Assembly: GCA_965230605.1 (NCBI GenBank)
Contig: CBDDLD010000004.1
Span: forward strand, 2,170,001 to 2,234,000
Origin: CBDDLD01 sp965230605
GTDB taxonomy: Bacteria; Bacteroidota; Bacteroidia; Flavobacteriales; Flavobacteriaceae
Reading direction: 5' to 3'
Length of the DNA: 64,000 nt
Shown here: in pieces, positions 7,346 through 15,922 of the stretch
How the letters are laid out: each line of letters begins with the position of its first letter
Position numbering within the stretch: position 1 is the stretch's first letter
The notes under the pieces: generated by a model
Seen by the model: the letters and a program-made list of their open reading frames with translations, nothing else
What the model was told of the DNA's origin: nothing
The model's database searches: none
Position numbers and translations under genes: made by a program

Positions 7346-9499
7346 TTACAGATTATCTAATTGGTTGTCTGTTCCATCTTCACTTATCGTCCAAAAGAAA
7401 CCTACAAAAAAGAATTGATCTGCAGCCGGTACTAACGCCCGTCTTGAAAAATTTCCATTCAAGTCCGGAGTATTAGAATATTGATAACCATTTATATTAT
7501 TGAAACCAAGTAAATTATTAACTGAGAAGTATAAGATCTTCTGCTGGCTCAGCAGGTAAGCCCAGTTAAAGCTAATACTATTAAAGCTTTTGGTACGCTC
7601 CCCCAAGAATTGATCTGTGTTAGGGTTGGTATATGGCCTACCCGATGAAAATGCGTAACTAATACCTATTTGACTTTTCCAACTATCTACCCAATATTTG
7701 CCTACAACAGATAAATTATGCTTAGTTGCAAAATTGGGTTGAGCAGCTGATGGAAAATTTCTGTGATTGCGCTCAGTATCTAAGTAAGAATAACTCACCC
7801 AATAATCTACATTCTTAATGCCACTGTTGTCTCTCCAGAATATATCTAACCCTTGAGCAAAACCATCACCGTCTGATGTGTAGTTTGTATCAAATCCCTC
7901 AAATTCAGTATCAAATCTCACTAAATTATCATAGTCTTTACGGTAAGCTTCAGCTCTAAAGATTTTGCCTTTGTTTACATATTGGTAATTCAAAATGTAG
8001 TGTGAGGTCATTTGTGCTTTTAAGTCCTGCTCAAACTTTAATACATTATTAGACGGGTTCTGATAAAAATTCCCATAAGCTAGTGATAACTGTCCATTGT
8101 CTGAGGTTTTGTAAGCCAATGCTAACCTAGGTGCTATATTGGTTTCTTCAAAAATAGCACTGTAATCCATACGCAATCCAGCTTTTAATGCTAATGCCTT
8201 AGAGAAAATAAGATCTGCTTCAGTATAAAATGATGAAATATTATTATTAAATCCATATGATGCATTAACCACACCATCATTAAAAGTTTCATTAAAATCA
8301 GTTAAAAATTGTTCAGCACCAAAACTGAGTTTAAATCTACTACTAAAGCGCTTTTTTAATTTCAATTTGATATGTGCGGAGTTCTCTTTACCATTAATAT
8401 CGCTCTCTTGAATCCCAACATCTGTATTAGCATAGGTATAACTTAAACCTCCGGCAATACTCCAATTGTTGCCAAGTATACCTCTGTAAGAGGTGTTAGT
8501 ATAAAAATTATTGTTCTTTAATTTAAAATTTAAGCCTTCTGAAAGGTTGATGTCTTCCTGAGTCAGTTCAAAGTTAGTATTGTCAAATGCAGCATAGAAC
8601 TTAAGCATTCCGTTAGTCATTTTTTGACGAAATACAGCTTCTCCTTGCGCTCCTTTAAATGGTGTTTCCCAATCATTTCGATCTTCAAAAACAGCCAAGT
8701 AAGGCGCCAAATTTATATAAGATGCATTAATACTTAATGAGGTATTATCCCACTTTTGTGTATTACCCACAGTGCCTCCTACCGTCATAATACCTACATC
8801 TGTTTTTTCCTGATCTGGTTCATCTATAGTGTTTAATAGTAATACACTAGACAATGCTTGCCCAAACTCAGCAGAATACCCTCCTGTAGAAAATGTAATC
8901 CCATCAAATAAGAATGGCGAATAGCGCCCTCGGGTAGGTATATTATTTGTTGTTGGTGTGTATGGTGTAAATACTCTGATTCCATCTATAAATATTTGTG
9001 TTTCATCGGCAGAGCCACCCCTAACAAATAGTCGACCATCCTCAGCTACGTTAGAAGTACCAGGCAGTGTTTGTAGCGCACCAACAAAATCACCCAATGC
9101 ACTTGCTGTGGTAACAACATCTAAGGCTTTTAACACTGAAACTTTGCTGTTATCGTTGGCTTCAAAAGTACCGGCAGAAATAACAACAGCATCTAAAGTA
9201 TTAACATCTTCTCTGAGCTTCACTTTTAGGTCATTCATCTGACCTACATCTAGAGTAATAGACTTAGTTTCATAGGATATATATGACACAATAAGCACTT
9301 GAGTCCCTGATTCTTCGGTGGTAAACGAAAATTCGCCTTTATCATTAGATGTGTCTCCATCGTAGGTACCATCTAGGTATATATTGGCCCCTATAATGGG
9401 TTCATTCTTGGCATCTGTTACTTTACCAGAAATCGTAGTTTGTGCATAATTTAAATACCCAAAAAGAGTAGTTATAATAATGATGATTAGTTTTTTCAT
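7346..9499 (-). CDS. TonB-dependent outer membrane receptor
   Basis: A 718-residue receptor. I start it at the Met that opens the signal peptide (MKKLIIIIITTLFGYLNYAQ); the frame continues 14 codons upstream, but those residues are polar and precede the signal. Residues about 22-105 are a carboxypeptidase-regulatory-like domain (ISGKVTDAKNEPIIGANIYLDG). The plug follows (VLKALDVVTTASALGDFVG, LFVRGGSADETQIFIDG) and then a beta-barrel to the end. It imports an unknown ligand using TonB energy. No SusD-like partner is next to it, which argues against a glycan-uptake locus. The upstream region (9500-9600) has unusual nested inverted repeats, so expression is probably controlled there. Confidence 0.9.
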   Translation of the reverse strand: MKKLIIIIITTLFGYLNYAQTTISGKVTDAKNEPIIGANIYLDGTYDGDTSNDKGEFSFTTEESGTQVLIVSYISYETKSITLDVGQMNDLKVKLREDVNTLDAVVISAGTFEANDNSKVSVLKALDVVTTASALGDFVGALQTLPGTSNVAEDGRLFVRGGSADETQIFIDGIRVFTPYTPTTNNIPTRGRYSPFLFDGITFSTGGYSAEFGQALSSVLLLNTIDEPDQEKTDVGIMTVGGTVGNTQKWDNTSLSINASYINLAPYLAVFEDRNDWETPFKGAQGEAVFRQKMTNGMLKFYAAFDNTNFELTQEDINLSEGLNFKLKNNNFYTNTSYRGILGNNWSIAGGLSYTYANTDVGIQESDINGKENSAHIKLKLKKRFSSRFKLSFGAEQFLTDFNETFNDGVVNASYGFNNNISSFYTEADLIFSKALALKAGLRMDYSAIFEETNIAPRLALAYKTSDNGQLSLAYGNFYQNPSNNVLKFEQDLKAQMTSHYILNYQYVNKGKIFRAEAYRKDYDNLVRFDTEFEGFDTNYTSDGDGFAQGLDIFWRDNSGIKNVDYWVSYSYLDTERNHRNFPSAAQPNFATKHNLSVVGKYWVDSWKSQIGISYAFSSGRPYTNPNTDQFLGERTKSFNSISFNWAYLLSQQKILYFSVNNLLGFNNINGYQYSNTPDLNGNFSRRALVPAADQFFFVGFFWTISEDGTDNQLDNL

Positions 9500-9508
9500 G
9501 AATGTGTG

Positions 9509-9592
9509 TTTAACAGTTCGTTTTTTTGATTGACATGTCAAACTTCAGTCAATTTTACTGATGATAAAATTGATTTTTACCGAACTGTTAAA
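9509..9592. promoter_or_regulatory. nested palindromic control region upstream of the TonB-dependent receptor
   Basis: Three symmetric elements occur in 84 bases. The outer arms TTTAACAGTTCG (9509-9520) and CGAACTGTTAAA (9581-9592) are perfectly complementary over 12 bases. Inside them are the perfect palindrome TTGACATGTCAA (9530-9541) and the perfect 9-bp arms TCAATTTTA (9549-9557) and TAAAATTGA (9565-9573). The set may be operators or a folded 5' leader of the minus-strand receptor mRNA. Confidence 0.6.
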
Positions 9593-9610
9593 AATGAATG
9601 ATGAATTGAA

Positions 9611-9618
9611 TATCTTTG
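9611..9618 (+). promoter_or_regulatory. -7 promoter box upstream of the ECF sigma gene
   Basis: TATCTTTG fits TAnnTTTG exactly. It would leave a 5' leader of roughly 115 bases before the TTG start at 9740. No clear -33 box is seen. Confidence 0.4.
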
Positions 9619-9739
9619 GCATATAGCAGTTTACAGTATGACTTTGAACTGTGATAAAAACAGCTAGATAGAAATCTTATTTATTCTGTAACATCTTTAC
9701 TGTTTTTAATACATATAAAGCATAACTAACCACCAAATA

Positions 9740-10234
9740 TTGAATAAGGAACTCGAACATAGTTTTGTAGAACAATTGCGTCAGCATCAAAACATCATAC
9801 ATAAGGTATGTCGATTGTACACAAACAATCAGGATGCTCACAATGATTTGTTCCAAGAGATTACCATACAACTATGGAGGGCCTATCCTAAGTTTAGAGG
9901 AGACTCTAAGTTTAGTACTTGGATGTATCGTGTGGGGTTAAATACAGCAATAACACTTTACCGTAAATCTAAGAGACGGATACAAACACAAGAGTTTGAA
10001 CCGTTACAATTCAAGCTCAAAGCTGATGAATATGATGATACTGAAGAGGAGCAATTGAAGCTTTTGTACCAGGCAGTTCATCAATTGAATGATATTGAAA
10101 AAGCGTTAGTATTTCTTTATTTAGAAGACAAAGACTACAGAGATATTAGTGAAACTTTAGGAATATCTGAAGTTAATGCGCGTGTAAAAATGAATCGTGT
10201 AAAGAAAAAATTAAAAACGATATTAAATCCGTGA
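9740..10234 (+). CDS. ECF-type RNA polymerase sigma factor
   Basis: A 164-residue sigma-70 family protein of ECF size. Region 2 is at about residues 8-75 (HKVCRLYTNNQDAHNDLFQEITIQLWRA is its core, with KFSTWMYRVGLNTA after it). Region 4 is at about 105-160 (LNDIEKALVFLYLEDKDYRDISETLGISEVNARVKMNRVKKKL), a helix-turn-helix for the -35 box. There is no ATG at the front; the reading begins at TTG 9740, giving MNKELEHSF, which fits the usual length. The next gene starts 4 bases after the stop and encodes a membrane protein, the usual place for an anti-sigma factor. The regulon is unknown. Confidence 0.88.
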   Translation: MNKELEHSFVEQLRQHQNIIHKVCRLYTNNQDAHNDLFQEITIQLWRAYPKFRGDSKFSTWMYRVGLNTAITLYRKSKRRIQTQEFEPLQFKLKADEYDDTEEEQLKLLYQAVHQLNDIEKALVFLYLEDKDYRDISETLGISEVNARVKMNRVKKKLKTILNP

Positions 10235-10238
10235 AACT

Positions 10239-10871
10239 ATGGATGAATTAGAGTTATTAAAAAAGGATTGGAATAAATCAAAAGGAAAGTTTAAGGAATT
10301 TTCGGATACGGAAATATATCCGATGATTCATAAAAAATCGTCCTCTATTGTAAAAACCATTTATTACATAAGCATAGCCGAGCTTGTGTTTTGGATCTTA
10401 ATAAATACCGTTCCTTACATAATATCTCCCAAGTTCAGAATACATTTAGAAGAAATGACCCATAGTACTGTCTTTGTTGTCTTGAGTGTACTCGGCTATG
10501 TCATCATTGGTTTGTTTGTATATTTACTCTACAGATCATATACCACAATTTCTGTTACCGATAGTGCAAAACAACTTATGGAAAGTATCTTACGCACTAG
10601 GCGTATCATAAAATATTATGTCATCTATAATCTGAGTATTGCATTTATTAGTGTCCCTGTATCCTTCTACATTACCTTAAAAGAAAATAAAGAATTTGCC
10701 GAGCAAGTAGCCAATATGAATGACACACAAATGCTATTTCTTATTGGTATCGTGGTAGCTACCACAGCTGTATTTATAATTGTATTCTGGCTATTCTATA
10801 GGTTGTTATATGGTATTCTTCTAAAGCGTCTTAATAGAAATTACCGAGAACTAAAGAAGTTAGAAGTTTAA
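10239..10871 (+). CDS. membrane protein paired with the ECF sigma factor
   Basis: A 210-residue protein starting 4 bases after the sigma stop, so the two are almost certainly co-translated. The first about 45 residues are charged and cytosolic-looking (ELLKKDWNKSKGKFKEFSD). Four hydrophobic stretches follow: about 46-66, 85-107, 130-150 and 167-193. I see no HxxxCxxC zinc anti-sigma motif and no DUF4974/FecR-like part. By position it may hold the sigma factor at the membrane, but this is inference from context only; as a family it is uncharacterised as far as I know. Confidence 0.75.
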   Translation: MDELELLKKDWNKSKGKFKEFSDTEIYPMIHKKSSSIVKTIYYISIAELVFWILINTVPYIISPKFRIHLEEMTHSTVFVVLSVLGYVIIGLFVYLLYRSYTTISVTDSAKQLMESILRTRRIIKYYVIYNLSIAFISVPVSFYITLKENKEFAEQVANMNDTQMLFLIGIVVATTAVFIIVFWLFYRLLYGILLKRLNRNYRELKKLEV

Positions 10872-10875
10872 CTCT

Positions 10876-11673
10876 CTACCACTCTCTTTTCTTATTTAAC
10901 TCTTCCTGAGCTAGCAATTCTTCTTGAGGAATGACTTTTAAAAATGAAGGGTGTTGCTCTATAGCGTATTCAATTTTTTCAACAATCTCCGGAATAGTTT
11001 CATTATCATAATCTATATCTAGTGGCTCTTTAATTTCCATAGACTGTAGAATATTCTTCTTTTTTATTCTTAATCCCTTTTTATCAAAAGATCGTCTAAA
11101 GCCGTCTATTACAATCGGCACAACGATGGGTTTGTAGTGTTTAATAATGTGCGCAGTTCCTTTTCTAATGGGTTTAAAAGGCGTTGTAGTACCCTGAGGA
11201 AAAGTAATCACCCAGCCATCATCTAGTGCTTTACTAATATTAGAAATATCGCTCATCTTCACCTGGCGGTTCACATTCTTTCCTGCCGCACGCCAAGTAC
11301 GCTCAATACTAATAGACCCCGCATAAGCTAATATCTTAGGTAAAAAACCGGATTTCATGGTTTCTTTAGCAGCTACATAATAGATATTAAGCTTAGGTTT
11401 CCATAAATACCCAATATTTTTTATAGAATCGTCCCTACCCTTAAGGCTGGCATTAAATACATGAAACATAGCCACAACATCTGCGAAATAGGTTTGATGA
11501 TTAGATATGAAAAGCACATTAGTCTCTGGTAAATCTCTAATAATCTGAGATCCTTCAATCTGTAAATCGTTAAACCCTCTGTATCGCCTGTGCGTAATCG
11601 CTCCGGCAATTCTAATGAGCCAACGTTTTAAAAATAGAATATGTCCAAAAGGATTCGTCTTAAATAATCCCAT
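10876..11673 (-). CDS. 1-acyl-sn-glycerol-3-phosphate acyltransferase-like (PlsC/LPLAT) protein
   Basis: A 265-residue acyltransferase of the LPLAT superfamily, expected to act at the inner membrane in phospholipid or ornithine-lipid synthesis. The catalytic block is NHQTYFADVV (about residue 57), in which His and Asp are separated by five residues where the family normally has four. Block III is seen as ITFPQGTTTP (about 155), with Gln in place of the usual Glu, and block IV as KPIVVPIVIDGF (about 180). The start ATG gives a short N-terminus with basic residues (FKTNPFGHILFLKRWLIRI). It is convergent with the ECF operon, with stops 4 bases apart. Activity is likely but the altered motif leaves some doubt. 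Confidence 0.8.
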   Translation of the reverse strand: MGLFKTNPFGHILFLKRWLIRIAGAITHRRYRGFNDLQIEGSQIIRDLPETNVLFISNHQTYFADVVAMFHVFNASLKGRDDSIKNIGYLWKPKLNIYYVAAKETMKSGFLPKILAYAGSISIERTWRAAGKNVNRQVKMSDISNISKALDDGWVITFPQGTTTPFKPIRKGTAHIIKHYKPIVVPIVIDGFRRSFDKKGLRIKKKNILQSMEIKEPLDIDYDNETIPEIVEKIEYAIEQHPSFLKVIPQEELLAQEELNKKREW

Positions 11674-11722
11674 ATTGTTTGTTAGTTCTGTAAAGGATTA
11701 CAAATGTAAGAAATCTATACAG

Positions 11723-12364
11723 CTATAAAACCTGTTTTAACAAGTCTTTGATTTCACTTAACATCATTGCTGTAGCTCCCCATACAATATGGCCATTCAA
11801 TTTAAAAGCAGGGACATTTACTTTCACATTATAGCTTGTAGGCACTACAGTTGTAATAATGTTTTCTTCATTTAAAAACTCCTGTAGTGGTACTTTTATT
11901 ATGTCCTCAACCTCATCATCTTGCTTAATGAAAACTGGTGTATGATCTATACTCCCTATAAATGGGTGTACTAAAAAATTACTCGGAGGTATGTAAATTG
12001 GTGACATTGCTTTTATTACATTAATAGCATTAATACTTACACCAATCTCTTCCTCAGTTTCTCGCAAAGCAGTATATCTAAGCGTAACATCCCCTTCTTC
12101 ATATTTTCCTCCAGGAAACCCCACTTGTGCAGAATGTACCCCTTTGTATGTTTTTCTGAGAATTAAGGCTAGATGAGTTTCGGCTTTGTCCCCAGGGTAA
12201 AACAAGGCCAATACACCTGCCTTCTTTGCTACCATACGCTTAGCTTCCATTTGTTTTGCCAGTTTTAAACGGTAAGGTGGTGACATTTTAGCATGAGAAG
12301 CTTCCCCGAGAAGTTCTATATTTTCTATTTTTATAGCAGATTTAATAAATGTTTCAAAAAGCAT
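11723..12364 (-). CDS. NUDIX hydrolase, CoA pyrophosphatase type
   Basis: A 213-residue cytosolic NUDIX enzyme. The segment HSAQVGFPGGKYEEGD (about residue 80) is the signature that precedes the NUDIX box in NUDT7/CoA-diphosphatase proteins, and the box itself continues ALRETEEEIGV with the metal-binding REtEEE. It likely splits CoA or its derivatives to 3',5'-ADP and 4'-phosphopantetheine. The full start (MLFETFIKSAIKIEN) matches the family length better than the internal Met at residue 27. Its ATG lies back to back with the ATG of the divergent cyclophilin gene, without a single base between them. Confidence 0.85.
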   Translation of the reverse strand: MLFETFIKSAIKIENIELLGEASHAKMSPPYRLKLAKQMEAKRMVAKKAGVLALFYPGDKAETHLALILRKTYKGVHSAQVGFPGGKYEEGDVTLRYTALRETEEEIGVSINAINVIKAMSPIYIPPSNFLVHPFIGSIDHTPVFIKQDDEVEDIIKVPLQEFLNEENIITTVVPTSYNVKVNVPAFKLNGHIVWGATAMMLSEIKDLLKQVL

Positions 12365-13060
12365 ATGAGAATTATTATCGCATTTTGTATATCAGTAATG
12401 CTTTACAATTGTGAAGATAAACAAACTTCAAAACAAACGCAGCAAATACAAAAAGATTCCGTTGTTGTAAACCAAACTCCAAAAAAAGCTACAATAGAAA
12501 GAGAGTTTCCAAGGCTAACGGAACAAAATGCTATGGATTTCTTTTTAGATTACGAAAAAGTAAACAAAGAAAATAAAGTAAGAATAACAACCGATTTTGG
12601 GAAAATAGACATTCTACTTTTCGATAGGACAAAGTTCCACCGTGCTAACTTCATCTTTTTAACTAAACAGAAGTATTTTGATGGCACCCAATTCTACAGG
12701 GTTGTCAAAAACTTTATCATTCAGGGAGGAAGCAGTGACGATTATAACATCTCTAAACGGCGTCGAAAAATTGGTAAATATTTATTGCCTAAAGATACGA
12801 AGCGTGGTTACACTCATGACAGAGGCATGGTCTCTATGCCTAGTAGTGAAATCGAAAATCCTCATAAGTTAGCATCCCCTTATCAGTTTTTTATTGTGCA
12901 ACGCCCTGGAGGAGCAAAGTATCTTGATGGTGATTACACCGTTTTTGGGAAAGTGATACGGGGAATGGATGTGGTAGATAAGATAAATGCTGTAGAAACG
13001 GATGAAGGGGAATGGCCTATTAGAAATGTTTACATCAGGAAAATAGAAATTATAGAATAA
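12365..13060 (+). CDS. cyclophilin-type peptidyl-prolyl cis-trans isomerase, probable lipoprotein
   Basis: A 231-residue protein. The ATG at 12365 opens a hydrophobic leader (MRIIIAFCISVMLYNC) with Cys16 a possible lipidation site; the open frame upstream is just the complement of the NUDIX gene. A Lys/Gln-rich linker leads to a cyclophilin domain at about residues 75-230: ITTDFGKIDILLFD, then NFIFLTKQKYFDGTQFYRVVKNFIIQGG, and YQFFIVQRPGGAKYLDGDYTVFGKVIRGMDVV. The catalytic Arg of FYRVV and the FFI strand are present. It should help fold envelope proteins. An insertion of basic residues (SKRRRKIGKYLLPKDTKRG) sits in the middle. Confidence 0.87.
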   Translation: MRIIIAFCISVMLYNCEDKQTSKQTQQIQKDSVVVNQTPKKATIEREFPRLTEQNAMDFFLDYEKVNKENKVRITTDFGKIDILLFDRTKFHRANFIFLTKQKYFDGTQFYRVVKNFIIQGGSSDDYNISKRRRKIGKYLLPKDTKRGYTHDRGMVSMPSSEIENPHKLASPYQFFIVQRPGGAKYLDGDYTVFGKVIRGMDVVDKINAVETDEGEWPIRNVYIRKIEIIE

Positions 13061-13116
13061 TTAGGATTTAAAGGTTTTAATTTTAATACCTTGTTTTCCC
13101 TAAAAACTAACTTATA

Positions 13117-15261
13117 ATGATTTCAAGAACTATTAAAACAATAATGTTAGCTGGTTGCATTGTAATGACCGGCTGTAAAGATGATCAAAAAAATGACTTA
13201 AAGGCTATGAATGATAATATTTTACTACAAGAATGGACAGGACCTTATGAAGGTGTCCCAGCTTTTGATAAGTTATCTGTAGAAAATATTAAAGATGCTG
13301 TTGAAAATGGAATGGCTTTAAGCCTCGAAGAAATTGACGCCATCGCAAATAATACTGATGCTCCTACATTTGAAAATACAATTGTAGCTATGGAAAGCTC
13401 TGGTAAGGTATTGAACCGAGTATTTGCGTACTATGGAATTATGAGTAGCAATGTATCCTCTCCTGAATTTAGAGAAGTGCAGGCTGAATTAGCTCCAAAA
13501 CTGTCCGAATACAATTCTAAAATATCGCAAAACGAAGCTCTTTTTAAACGTATTAAAGCGGTTTATGACGCGTCTCAAGAGCAACCTTTAGATGCTCAAG
13601 AGCAGCGCGTAGTTGATTTAGTATATAAGAGTTTTGAAATGAATGGCGCTAATTTAGATGCTGCAAAAAAAGAACGCTATGCGGCCATTAACAAAGAACT
13701 TTCAAGCTTGTATACAAAATTTGCTAATAATGTATTACATGATGAGGAAAGCTATGTTACCTACCTAACGGAAGATCAATTAGGTGGCCTATCCGAAGGT
13801 TATATAAAGTCGGCTGCTAAGATCGCTGCAGACAAAGGGCAAGAAGGTAAATATGCAATAACAAATACGAGATCATCAATGGATCCCTTCTTAACGTATT
13901 CTACTGAACGTGAGCTAAGAAAGCAAGTATGGACCAATTATTATTCTCGTGGAGATAATGGAGATGAATATGATAATAATGCCATCATCGCTGAGATACT
14001 TAAATTACGTAGAGAACGTGTGGGTCTGTTAGGATACGACAACTATGCCGATTGGAGATTACAAGATCGTATGGCTAAGAATCCTGATAATGCGATGAAA
14101 CTAATGATGGCTGTTTGGCCAGCTGCTATAGCCAGAGTTAAGGAAGAAGTTGCGGACATGCAAGCCGTGGCTGATGAAAATGGTGATAATATTACTATAG
14201 AACCATGGGATTATAGATACTATGCTGAGAAAGTACGTCAGAAAAAATATGATCTCGACAGCGATGAAGTAAAGAAATATTTACAATTAGATAAATTAAC
14301 TCAGGCCATGTTCTTTACTGCGGGAGAATTATTCAATTATACATTCACTCCGGTTGAAGAAGGTTCGGTTCCTGTTTTTCAAGAAGATGTAAAGGTCTGG
14401 GAAGTCACAGATAAAACCTCTGGTAAACACATAGGATTGTGGTATTTAGATCCGTATGCTCGACAAGGGAAACGCTCAGGTGCTTGGGCAACCACTTATA
14501 GAAGCTATACATCCTTTGAAGGAGAAACCAATGTATTGGCTTCAAACAATTCTAACTTTGTAAAACCAGCCCCCGGAGAAGCCGTATTAGTATCATGGGA
14601 TGATGCTATTACATTTTTTCATGAATTCGGACATGCTTTACATTTCTTCTCTGCTAATGTGAAATATCCTACACTTAACGGTGGCGTTAGAGATTATACA
14701 GAGTTTCAATCGCAGTTATTAGAACGATGGTTGTCTACAGATAAAGTGATCAATCAGTTTTTAGTGCATTATGAAACAGGTGAGCCTATACCTGCAGAAC
14801 TTGTTGAGAAAATAAAGAACGCAGCAACCTTTAATCAAGGCTTTGGAACTACAGAATATTTAGCATCTGCATTAATGGACATGAAGTTACATTTAGCTGA
14901 CCCCACCAATATTGATATTGATGCCTTTGAGCGTGAAACACTAGCAGAATTGAACATGCCTAAAGAATTACCAATGCGTCATAGAACACCTCATTTTGGT
15001 CATGTTTTTTCTGGCGAAGGCTATGCTACAGCCTATTATGGATACATGTGGGCCGATGTTCTTACAAGTGATGCCTCTGAAGCATTTAAAGAAGCACCTG
15101 GCGGATTTTATGATAAAGATTTGGCAGAGAAATTAGTAACGTATTTATTCGCTCCAAGAAACGCAATGGATCCAGCTGAGGCGTATCGATTATTTAGAGG
15201 AAGAGATGCGAAGATCGAAGCACTAATGAGAGATCGTGGCTTTCCTGTAACAGGAAACTAA
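13117..15261 (+). CDS. M3-family zinc oligopeptidase lipoprotein (Dcp/OpdA-like)
   Basis: A 714-residue metallopeptidase. The N-terminus is a lipoprotein signal (IMLAGCIVMTGCKDD; the second Cys in VMTGC is the better lipobox). The active site is FFHEFGHALHF (about residue 505), the HExxH zinc motif with the M3 extension; the third zinc ligand should be the Glu in DYTEFQSQLLERW. The C-terminal HRTPHFGHVFSGEGYATAYYGYMWADV and DAEAYRLFRGRDA-like end are standard for peptidyl-dipeptidase Dcp and oligopeptidase A. As a lipoprotein it probably acts on peptides in the periplasm. A short palindrome overlaps its last codons. Confidence 0.92.
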   Translation: MISRTIKTIMLAGCIVMTGCKDDQKNDLKAMNDNILLQEWTGPYEGVPAFDKLSVENIKDAVENGMALSLEEIDAIANNTDAPTFENTIVAMESSGKVLNRVFAYYGIMSSNVSSPEFREVQAELAPKLSEYNSKISQNEALFKRIKAVYDASQEQPLDAQEQRVVDLVYKSFEMNGANLDAAKKERYAAINKELSSLYTKFANNVLHDEESYVTYLTEDQLGGLSEGYIKSAAKIAADKGQEGKYAITNTRSSMDPFLTYSTERELRKQVWTNYYSRGDNGDEYDNNAIIAEILKLRRERVGLLGYDNYADWRLQDRMAKNPDNAMKLMMAVWPAAIARVKEEVADMQAVADENGDNITIEPWDYRYYAEKVRQKKYDLDSDEVKKYLQLDKLTQAMFFTAGELFNYTFTPVEEGSVPVFQEDVKVWEVTDKTSGKHIGLWYLDPYARQGKRSGAWATTYRSYTSFEGETNVLASNNSNFVKPAPGEAVLVSWDDAITFFHEFGHALHFFSANVKYPTLNGGVRDYTEFQSQLLERWLSTDKVINQFLVHYETGEPIPAELVEKIKNAATFNQGFGTTEYLASALMDMKLHLADPTNIDIDAFERETLAELNMPKELPMRHRTPHFGHVFSGEGYATAYYGYMWADVLTSDASEAFKEAPGGFYDKDLAEKLVTYLFAPRNAMDPAEAYRLFRGRDAKIEALMRDRGFPVTGN

Positions 15262-15283
15262 TAGTATAGCATACAACTAAATT

Positions 15284-15312
15284 AAAGCTGCAGTACCCAT
15301 TATTGCAGCTTT
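15284..15312. terminator. bidirectional terminator between convergent genes
   Basis: AAAGCTGCA (15284-15292) pairs perfectly with TGCAGCTTT (15304-15312), with a T run on the right. It ends the M3 peptidase transcript and reaches the stop of the TRIC gene. Confidence 0.75.
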
Positions 15313-15313
15313 T

Positions 15314-15922
15314 TTATTCAGATTTATATATAGTAGGTAAGCTTATCTTAAAAACAACAGCAATTAAACGTATTGAAATCACAACCAATCCTGAAATAAT
15401 AAAAATGAGGTTTTGTCCCAATGAAAACTCTATTAATAGGAAATAACTCAACCCACCAATAATACATGCCGTAGTATAGATCTCCTTTCTAAATATAACA
15501 GGAATCTCATTACACAAAATATCTCTGATGACACCTCCAAAACATGCTGACATTGTTCCCAAAGCTATACAAATAATGGGATGAAGTTCAGCATTTAATC
15601 CTTTTTCAACACCTATAACTGTATAAAGCCCAATACCTATGGTATCAAATAAAAATAAAGACCGCCTTAAGTAATTAAGCTTTGCTCTAAAAATAACGGC
15701 AAGAACTGTTGTTAAAAGAATGACGTAAATGAACATCATATTTGTCATCCAAAATACTGGAGTTTCTCCGATAAGTATATCCCTCAACGTACCACCCCCT
15801 ACAGCGGTAACAAAAGCAATAATGAGCACACCAAAAGGGTCCATACGTTTATTGAGAGCCACCAAAACCCCAGAAATAGCAAAAGCTATGGTTCCAAGTA
15901 TATCAATAGTCTGAATAAACAT
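15314..15922 (-). CDS. TRIC-type cation channel family protein (UPF0126)
   Basis: A 202-residue integral membrane protein with two repeats of the UPF0126/TRIC domain, each with about three helices. The conserved Gly-rich signatures are present: FAISGVLVALNKRMDPFGV with VGGGTLRDIL in the first repeat, and GVEKGLN, CFGGVIRDILCNEIP in the second. Prokaryotic TRIC homologues form trimeric potassium/sodium channels. Its ATG overlaps the stop of the upstream RDD gene (TAATG), so the two are translationally coupled. Confidence 0.88.
   Translation of the reverse strand: MFIQTIDILGTIAFAISGVLVALNKRMDPFGVLIIAFVTAVGGGTLRDILIGETPVFWMTNMMFIYVILLTTVLAVIFRAKLNYLRRSLFLFDTIGIGLYTVIGVEKGLNAELHPIICIALGTMSACFGGVIRDILCNEIPVIFRKEIYTTACIIGGLSYFLLIEFSLGQNLIFIISGLVVISIRLIAVVFKISLPTIYKSE

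Noticed and set aside
8958..9242. 94-codon plus-strand frame within the TonB-receptor gene
   Set aside because: It lies antisense to the well-conserved plug and N-terminal domain; Ser/Thr-rich shadow.
15241..15257. Palindrome TTTCCTGTAACAGGAAA as an operator or terminator
   Set aside because: It lies in the last codons of the M3 peptidase gene and lacks a T run; the real terminator is 27 bases further on.
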